From NCBI GenBank assembly GCA_030591125.1, contig JAUVBP010000038.1, positions 1 to 9,104 of the forward strand: a DNA stretch of 9,104 nucleotides, given 5' to 3'. This DNA comes from Candidatus Woesearchaeota archaeon (GTDB lineage Archaea; Nanobdellota; Nanobdellia; Woesearchaeales; UBA11576). Positions within the stretch are counted from its first letter, which is position 1; every line of letters starts with the position of its first letter. The position numbers and the translations under genes are program-made. A model generated the notes under the pieces. That model did not search any database. It was given only the letters and a program-made list of their open reading frames with translations, and had not been told where the DNA came from. Below, piece by piece: positions 5,157 to 9,104 of the stretch.

Positions 5157-5552
5157 TCACTTAAGCTTCTGACCGCAATTAGGACAGAAATGGAACAGGG
5201 AATGCAGCTTGACGCCGCAGCCAGAACAATGAGCGACCTGAGTGTGGTGCGTATGCTGCTGTGCCTGGTGGTCCGCCTTATGATGTGCCTGAGGATGTGC
5301 TGCCTTATGATGCTGCGCCTTCTTGTGCTGCCTCTTATGCACCTTCTCATGATGCGGGTGAGCGATCCTGTGAGCACGATGCTTCGACTCCTTCTTATCA
5401 CGCATCAGGAGCTTGATGAAACCGATCAATATGAAGATCGCCCCCATAAATATGAACAACGCAAGCTTCTCAGGGTCGATGAACGCTGACATCAGCACCA
5501 TAGCTCCTCCTATAATGACAAATATAGAACCCGGAATCTTCTTCTCAGACAC
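5157..5552 (-). CDS. Two-helix membrane protein with His-rich tail and zinc ribbon
   Basis: The start is the GTG at 5552, which has an AAGGTG site 7 nt upstream and overlaps the end of the preceding gene by 8 bp; the frame is open upstream to a TTG at 5588 that has no such support. The 131-aa product has two membrane helices (about 8-24 and 30-49), a basic stop-transfer segment (LLMRDKKESKHRAHR), a histidine-rich linker with 17 His among residues 58-108, and a C-terminal zinc ribbon with C109, C112, C123 and C126 (CSGC ... CPNC). The linker contains a 9-residue internal repeat (HHKAAHPQA then HHKADHQAQ). The tail should face the cytosol by the positive-inside rule. Metal binding is likely; metal sensing, buffering or a scaffold role are all possible and unproven. 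Confidence 0.8.
   Translation of the reverse strand: MSEKKIPGSIFVIIGGAMVLMSAFIDPEKLALFIFMGAIFILIGFIKLLMRDKKESKHRAHRIAHPHHEKVHKRQHKKAQHHKAAHPQAHHKADHQAQQHTHHTQVAHCSGCGVKLHSLFHFCPNCGQKLK
5275..5312 (-). repeat. Internal direct repeat encoding the HHKA unit
   Basis: The 11-mer GCCTTATGATG (plus strand) occurs at 5275-5285 and 5302-5312, a 27-bp period that equals nine codons in frame. It encodes the repeated His-His-Lys-Ala units and suggests growth of the linker by slippage or duplication. Confidence 0.6.
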
Positions 5553-5958
5553 GAGAGAACACCTTAAGTAATGCGCCACTTGCCGCAAGTATTGTAAGAC
5601 CGAAAAGGGTGGTGAAAAGACCGCTTATCGCAGGATGACCCGGAAATATGAAAAGATCCATGAGCAGCCAGAGGCCACGCCAGAATGAGATGACACCTAC
5701 CCCCACAATGACTGCAAACAAGAACTTATGATGGGCTTCAAGATTCTTGAACTTATCGACAATGTCGAACTGGTGATGCAGAGCCTTGACGATCTCCTTC
5801 TTCACTTCAGGACCGACTTCCTCATCGACTTCCTTCTCTACCTCTTTCCTGACCTGACGTTTCATCGCCTTTTTCACAGCACCCTCTGCCTCGTCAACCT
5901 CTTTCTCGACAGCCCGTTTCACTGCGCGCTTCATGCGTTTGTCAGATTCTTCAGTCAT
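5545..5958 (-). CDS. Coiled-coil membrane protein with FWRGLW motif
   Basis: ATG 5958 follows a GAGGTGA site (5961-5967); an in-frame GTG at 5964 lies inside that site and is less likely. The 137-aa protein starts with a strongly charged helical region (about 1-60) made of repeated VEKEVDE / VRKEVEKEVDE-type units, expected to form a coiled coil. Two membrane helices follow (about 79-98 and 112-131) around the motif FWRGLWLLMDLFIFP (92-106). I have the impression of similar Trp-Arg-Gly motifs in small membrane proteins of other archaea and candidate-phyla bacteria, but cannot confirm it. Function is unknown. Its TGA overlaps the GTG of the next gene (GTGTCTGA), so the two are translationally coupled and probably work together. 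serS ends 44 nt upstream on the same strand. Confidence 0.8.
   Translation of the reverse strand: MTEESDKRMKRAVKRAVEKEVDEAEGAVKKAMKRQVRKEVEKEVDEEVGPEVKKEIVKALHHQFDIVDKFKNLEAHHKFLFAVIVGVGVISFWRGLWLLMDLFIFPGHPAISGLFTTLFGLTILAASGALLKVFSRV
5560..5565 (-). promoter_or_regulatory. AAGGTG ribosome binding site deciding the GTG start at 5552
   Basis: The site lies inside the end of the upstream gene, 7 nt before GTG 5552. The longer frame upstream has only a TTG without such a site. Confidence 0.6.
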
Positions 5959-5960
5959 CT

Positions 5961-5967
5961 TCACCTC
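5961..5967 (-). promoter_or_regulatory. GAGGTGA ribosome binding site of the coiled-coil membrane gene
   Basis: The site is followed after only 2 nt by ATG 5958, a tight spacing. An in-frame GTG is part of the site itself. Confidence 0.6.
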
Positions 5968-5974
5968 TGGAAAT

Positions 5975-6000
5975 ATGAAAATGGAAAATAATCATAAAAA
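5975..6000 (-). terminator. T-rich tract after serS, possibly also a promoter
   Basis: Downstream of the serS TAG the minus strand reads TTTTTATGATTATTTTCC and then further T runs. It can act as a leaky terminator. TTTTTATG (5993-6000) could double as a weak TATA box about 38 bp from ATG 5958. Confidence 0.4.
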
Positions 6001-6002
6001 GA

Positions 6003-7280
6003 CTATTTAGGTCTTATCCTGTCCATGTTGTTCATGTAAGGACCTAACACCTCAGGTATTGTGACAGAACCATCAGCGTTCTGGTAATTCTCAAGTATCG
6101 CGACCATTGTCCTGGAAGTCGCAAGTGCTGTATTGTTCAGAGTATGAGGGAAATAACGCTCTGAACCATTGTCTGCCTTGATGTTCAGGCGCCTGGATTG
6201 AGCGTCAGTCAAGTTGGATACAGAACCCACCTCAAAATACTCCTGTTTCCTGGGAGACCATGCCTCCAGGTCAGCACCCTTTGACTTAAGGTCACCAAGA
6301 TCCCCTGAGCAGGACTCGAAAACCCTTGTCGGGAGGCCAAGCTCCTTGAACAGCTCTATAGAATTGTTCAACATCTCGTCATAATACTTGTACGACTCGT
6401 CGGGCTTGCATATCACTACCTGTTCAACCTTGTTGAACTGGTGAGTCCGGAACACGCCTTTCTCATCAATGCCGTGAGCGCCGATCTCTTTCCTGAAACA
6501 TTGTGAAAGACCACAGAGCTTTATAGGAAGCTTCTTCTCATCCATGGTCTGGTCTATGAACATGCCAACAAGAGGATGTTCTGAAGTGGCAATCAGATAA
6601 AGGTCTTCACCCTCTATCTTATAGACCATCTCCTCGAAGAAATCCATGTCAACAACACCTTCAATGACTGCACGACGCACCATGAGAGGCGGCTCTACGA
6701 ACGTGTAACCTTTCCGCATCATGAAATCCATGCCAAACCTCAGAAGTGCCTGGTTGAGCAAGGCCAAGTCGCCCATCAGATAGAAGAAACCATTGCCTGC
6801 AACACGTGCAGAGGAGTCAAAGTCAGCGATGCCAAGAGACTCGCATAACTCTACATGACTCTTTACCTCAAAATCCTTTATGACAGGATCACCATACTTC
6901 TTCAGCTCTACATTCTCAGAATCATCCTTGCCAAGAGGCACGGACTCGTGTAACATGTTAGGTATCTTCTTCTGGAGATCCAACATCTCAGACTTCAGCT
7001 CAGCAACCCTGACATCTATATCTTTTATCTTCTGAGGGATCTCTTTTGCCTGCGCCAGGAGATCAGTGACATCACCACCAGACTTCTTCATCGCGCTTAT
7101 CTTCTGCGTGACCTGATTCCGGTCATGGCGCAGCCTCTCCACTTCCTGCAGCAGCTTGCGGTACTTCTCATCCCTTGCCAGAAGGCCATCTACAAGATCA
7201 TGCTGGTCTTCCATGAACTTCTTGTCCAGGTTATCCTTTACAGCTTCAGGGTTCTCTCGAATGAATTTGATGTCGAGCAT
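6003..7280 (-). CDS. serS: Seryl-tRNA synthetase
   Basis: The enzyme charges tRNA-Ser with serine in the cytosol. The 425-aa length is normal for the standard (bacterial/eukaryotic-type) SerRS, not the rare methanogen form. The N-terminal MLDIKFIRENPEAV is typical of the family, and a long antiparallel coiled-coil arm that grips the tRNA spans about residues 25-110. The class II core shows the TSEH serine-binding segment (about 232-235), motif 2 with FRKEIGAHG and FRTHQFNKVE (about 262-286), and motif 3 NNTALATSRTMVAILENYQ (about 382-400) with the conserved arginine, followed by IPEVLGPYM. ATG 7280 fits the family start; an in-frame ATG 15 nt upstream adds MEDIK and overlaps the GGAGG site. 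It lies 51 nt downstream of the second tandem Lrp gene and has its own TATA box. Confidence 0.97.
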   Translation of the reverse strand: MLDIKFIRENPEAVKDNLDKKFMEDQHDLVDGLLARDEKYRKLLQEVERLRHDRNQVTQKISAMKKSGGDVTDLLAQAKEIPQKIKDIDVRVAELKSEMLDLQKKIPNMLHESVPLGKDDSENVELKKYGDPVIKDFEVKSHVELCESLGIADFDSSARVAGNGFFYLMGDLALLNQALLRFGMDFMMRKGYTFVEPPLMVRRAVIEGVVDMDFFEEMVYKIEGEDLYLIATSEHPLVGMFIDQTMDEKKLPIKLCGLSQCFRKEIGAHGIDEKGVFRTHQFNKVEQVVICKPDESYKYYDEMLNNSIELFKELGLPTRVFESCSGDLGDLKSKGADLEAWSPRKQEYFEVGSVSNLTDAQSRRLNIKADNGSERYFPHTLNNTALATSRTMVAILENYQNADGSVTIPEVLGPYMNNMDRIRPK

Positions 7281-7305
7281 CTTGATATCCTCCATGCGCT
7301 ATTGA

Positions 7306-7313
7306 TTTATAAA
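7306..7313 (-). promoter_or_regulatory. TATA box of serS
   Basis: TTTATAAA centred about 29 bp from ATG 7280. A transcript from it would start near 7283, excluding the GGAGG at 7289-7293. That site would only be present on a transcript reading through from the lrp gene. Confidence 0.5.
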
Positions 7314-7331
7314 GTTATCTTTCATCAGGAT

Positions 7332-8297
7332 TCATTTCACAGGAAATGTCCTGAAGACCAGTTCATCATAAAATCTGATCACAAATCTGTCGTGAAGTAT
7401 ATTGCCGAACTTCTCTTTCATCTCATCTGAGAATGCCAAGAACTCTTTCTCAGTCTTAAGATGCATCTCAATCTCGAAATCCTCACCATTGATGTACTGG
7501 TCGACATAGATGACAAAAGGTTTTGACTGCAAGAAACCCAAAAATCTCATGTGATCCTGCTTTGTGTAGTTCCTAAGGTTGACATGATACTTGTAATATG
7601 AGTATCCCAGCTTGGCTGTGTCGATGAACGGCCGGAACCCGAGTATGATCCTCTTCTTCTTCATCTCCTGGATACGTCTCTTGAGAGTATTTACGCTGAG
7701 TCCGGTCTTTTTTGCCAGATCAATAAGGTTCATGTCTGCTTTATCCGAGAGTGTATGAAGTATCTTCAGGTCTTCATCATCAAAATCCTTCTTCTCCAGC
7801 GGAACAAAGAACTTATCAGCACCTACCTCCCTACGTCTCTTCACGAGATAATCCTTAGGATAATGATATATCTGAGTGAGCAGCGATGTGGCATTTTCCT
7901 TGATGATACTGTTGAACCGCATCATCAGCCCATTGAAGAAACGGTTGAACTCAAGCACATCCTTTGTGGAGTATACAAAATCAAGGTCCCACTTCCCAAG
8001 AACCTTGAAGAACCATATTATGTTCTTGTCAGACCTTATGTGATCGATCAGTCTCGACTCTTTGTCTTTGGTGGATTGTGACAGCTTAAGGAAAACACGG
8101 AAACTATTGTATCCAAGGGCAACAGTGTTTATCTCTGTGAAATATCCCCTGATCATCCCTTCATTCTCAAGCTTCCGGATGCGGTATAGCGCTACGTTCC
8201 TATGTACCCGCAGCCTTTTTGCAAGAGAAGATACACTCTGCCTGCAATCCTTGTCAAGCTCATAGAGGAGCTTTTTATCTACCAAATCCAACCTCAT
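7332..8297 (-). CDS. Second tandem Lrp/AsnC-type transcription regulator (321 aa)
   Basis: Like the gene at 3505-4497, this protein carries two Lrp/AsnC modules. Module 1: helix-turn-helix from about residue 4 (LVDKKLLYELDKD, LAKRLRVHRNVALYRIRKLENEGMI), then a RAM-type sensing domain with LGKWDLDFVY. Module 2: helix-turn-helix (DDEDLKILHTLSDKA, LAKKTGLSVNTLKRRIQEM), then a second RAM-type domain with the altered signature NGEDFEIEMHL. ATG 8297 is used because a TATA box (8319-8327) is centred 26 bp upstream. An in-frame start 48 nt further up would encode a Tyr/Asn-rich extension (NNNYFYYY) translated from promoter sequence, so it is rejected. The transcript is leaderless. A palindrome (8309-8318) between the TATA box and the start could be an operator for autoregulation. 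serS follows 51 nt downstream. Ligand and targets are unknown. Confidence 0.87.
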   Translation of the reverse strand: MRLDLVDKKLLYELDKDCRQSVSSLAKRLRVHRNVALYRIRKLENEGMIRGYFTEINTVALGYNSFRVFLKLSQSTKDKESRLIDHIRSDKNIIWFFKVLGKWDLDFVYSTKDVLEFNRFFNGLMMRFNSIIKENATSLLTQIYHYPKDYLVKRRREVGADKFFVPLEKKDFDDEDLKILHTLSDKADMNLIDLAKKTGLSVNTLKRRIQEMKKKRIILGFRPFIDTAKLGYSYYKYHVNLRNYTKQDHMRFLGFLQSKPFVIYVDQYINGEDFEIEMHLKTEKEFLAFSDEMKEKFGNILHDRFVIRFYDELVFRTFPVK

Positions 8298-8308
8298 ATA
8301 ATAATAAA

Positions 8309-8318
8309 AATAATTATT
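8309..8318. promoter_or_regulatory. Palindrome AATAATTATT in the promoter of the second Lrp gene
   Basis: A perfect 10-bp AT palindrome lies exactly between the TATA box (8319-8327) and the predicted transcript start at 8297. Protein bound here would block RNA polymerase. Lrp-family regulators often repress their own genes through AT-rich dyads; applying that here is inference. Confidence 0.35.
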
Positions 8319-8327
8319 ATTTATAAG
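8319..8327 (-). promoter_or_regulatory. TATA box of the second tandem Lrp gene
   Basis: The minus strand reads CTTATAAAT, centred 26 bp from ATG 8297, with no Shine-Dalgarno site between. This is a clear leaderless arrangement. Confidence 0.7.
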
Positions 8328-8363
8328 CTTTTTGATTGTTTGCACAAAAAAAGGCTCAAATAG

Positions 8364-8371
8364 TTTATATT
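8364..8371 (+). promoter_or_regulatory. TATA box of the four-helix membrane protein gene
   Basis: The sequence is TTTATATT. Expected transcript start is near 8394, which lies after the first ATG of the frame (8385) and just before ATG 8397. Confidence 0.6.
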
Positions 8372-8396
8372 CTCAAAATCCAGAATGATAGCAAGG

Positions 8397-8906
8397 ATGA
8401 CGATGAACCTTGAAGAGATAACAGATAAGGCAGTCAAAGCATACAAGAACAACAGGCTGCTGAACGTGAATGCAAACATAATCGCAGCAGCATTTCCCAG
8501 CATAGCAGCTGCAACAGGGATGTCAGAGCTGATGGAATACTATGGGTATCCTGACGGGGCAATCGCAACAGCTGCCGCCATAACTGATTGGGTAATATAC
8601 ATCCCGATACATATCGGACTGCATTACAAGACAAATAAAGAAGAATTTATCGATAATCAGGGAGACTTCCAGAAAAAAGAATTCATCAAGGACGTAGCGA
8701 ACCTTTACGTAACAAGGATACCCTCAATAGCATTATTCTATGTCATGGCAGGACCGCTGCACATGTACCTCATGACAAAAGAGCTTGGCAGTGGGCTGGC
8801 GAATCAGATATCCTATTGGGGAACATTAGCTGCAACAAGAACAGTACATACACTGATAGGGTTAAAGACAGGACTGTTCAAGAAAAGAAATAAAGATTAC
8901 CCGTAG
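8397..8906 (+). CDS. Four-helix membrane protein of unknown function
   Basis: The 169-aa protein has about four hydrophobic segments (roughly 22-41, 54-76, 104-126, 133-157) and a basic C-terminus (FKKRNKDYP). A charged loop lies between the second and third (KTNKEEFIDNQGDFQKKEF). Polar residues sit inside the membrane segments (ITDW, HIGLHY, RIPS, HMYLM, TRTVH), which suggests a channel, transporter or enzyme rather than a simple anchor. I do not recognise a family. The start is chosen from the TATA box (8364-8371), which predicts transcription from about 8394; the frame is open to ATG 8385, and ATG 8403 is another option. It is divergent from the second tandem Lrp gene, which may control it from the shared gap. 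The stop overlaps the convergent small ORF by 10 bp. Confidence 0.75.
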   Translation: MTMNLEEITDKAVKAYKNNRLLNVNANIIAAAFPSIAAATGMSELMEYYGYPDGAIATAAAITDWVIYIPIHIGLHYKTNKEEFIDNQGDFQKKEFIKDVANLYVTRIPSIALFYVMAGPLHMYLMTKELGSGLANQISYWGTLAATRTVHTLIGLKTGLFKKRNKDYP

Positions 8907-9094
8907 ATCCTCAAGTCCCCGCCGCGCTTTGTCGCGTTGAGGATGGACTTACCGACATTGTTATCCTTCTTTATCTTGACCATCGCGTTCTTGCCCACAT
9001 GGAGCTGGACAAGGAACTCATCACCGATATACACGTCAAGCTCCTTATTGGCGTAAGCAGAATCCACAAACAGGTCGAAAGACTTCTTCTTCAT
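8897..9094 (-). CDS. Small basic protein, 65 aa, or C-terminal end of a longer one
   Basis: I do not recognise a family. The frame begins MKKKSFDLFVDSAYANKEL and continues with alternating strand-like segments (LDVYIGDEFLVQLHVG, AMVKIKK), ending in GGDLRIYG. It is lysine-rich and looks mostly beta-sheet; there is no signal peptide or membrane segment. The ATG at 9094 has only a weak purine-rich GAGATC upstream. The frame stays open to the window edge, so it may be the tail of a longer gene. It overlaps the convergent membrane protein gene by 10 bp at the 3' end. No codon or composition break is obvious. Confidence 0.55.
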   Translation of the reverse strand: MKKKSFDLFVDSAYANKELDVYIGDEFLVQLHVGKNAMVKIKKDNNVGKSILNATKRGGDLRIYG

Positions 9095-9104
9095 GTTGAT
9101 CTCG

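Noticed and set aside
4943..5401. 152-codon minus-strand ORF with many Arg, Ser and Ile residues
   Set aside because: It is a shifted frame of the His-rich zinc-ribbon gene and the start of the 188-aa gene, and has low-complexity composition.
5190..5489. 99-codon plus-strand ORF, Met/Leu-rich
   Set aside because: Antisense reading of the His-rich linker (CAT/CAC codons read as ATG/GTG); composition artefact.
8298..8345. N-terminal extension of the second Lrp gene with NNNYFYYY
   Set aside because: It is translated from the TATA box and palindrome; the family start and promoter spacing both point to ATG 8297.
1..9104. CRISPR arrays, insertion sequences, tRNA or rRNA genes, attachment sites
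   Set aside because: No regularly spaced repeats, transposase or integrase motifs, cloverleaf or rRNA-like blocks were seen on either strand.

Overview
The window looks like archaeal chromosome, most likely from a DPANN-type lineage (Woesearchaeota/Pacearchaeota-like). This is inferred from content. It has an Orc1/Cdc6 replication initiator, TATA boxes about 26 bp upstream of several start codons with no ribosome binding site (leaderless transcripts), and Shine-Dalgarno sites matching the archaeal 16S tail (GGAGGTGAT). It also has double-length Lrp/AsnC regulators and several short membrane or secreted proteins without clear relatives. I see no transposase, integrase, CRISPR array, tRNA or rRNA.

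Layout. Positions 1-454 hold a minus-strand pair of very small genes (52 and 61 aa), both with unusually long Shine-Dalgarno sites; the 52-aa one is easily missed. A 314-bp non-coding stretch (455-768) follows, with a small palindrome, G-rich direct repeats and one short match to the core of archaeal origin-recognition boxes. A leaderless plus-strand gene (769-1137) encodes a cysteine-rich secreted protein. On the minus strand come orc1/cdc6 (1261-2331) and, upstream of it, a radical-SAM-like protein (2385-3398) whose cluster-binding cysteines are spaced abnormally (CX17CX2C). It diverges from a plus-strand tandem Lrp/AsnC regulator (3505-4497), whose 3' end overlaps an unrecognised minus-strand gene (4485-5051).

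Positions 5157-8297 form a minus-strand block. In transcription order it is a second tandem Lrp/AsnC regulator, serS (seryl-tRNA synthetase), and two translationally coupled small membrane proteins, the last with a histidine-rich tail and a zinc ribbon. A leaderless four-helix membrane protein (8397-8906) is divergent from the second regulator. A small minus-strand ORF (8897-9094) reaches almost to the window edge and may be partial.

Together: the known functions are replication initiation (Cdc6), translation (SerRS) and transcription control (two tandem Lrp proteins). The rest are lineage-restricted envelope or orphan proteins. The least ordinary items are the non-canonical radical SAM protein, the pair of tandem Lrp regulators with the same N/C asymmetry, the coupled His-rich zinc-ribbon membrane pair, and the two-gene micro-operon. 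I found no clearly defined multi-gene system such as defence, secretion or a biosynthetic cluster.
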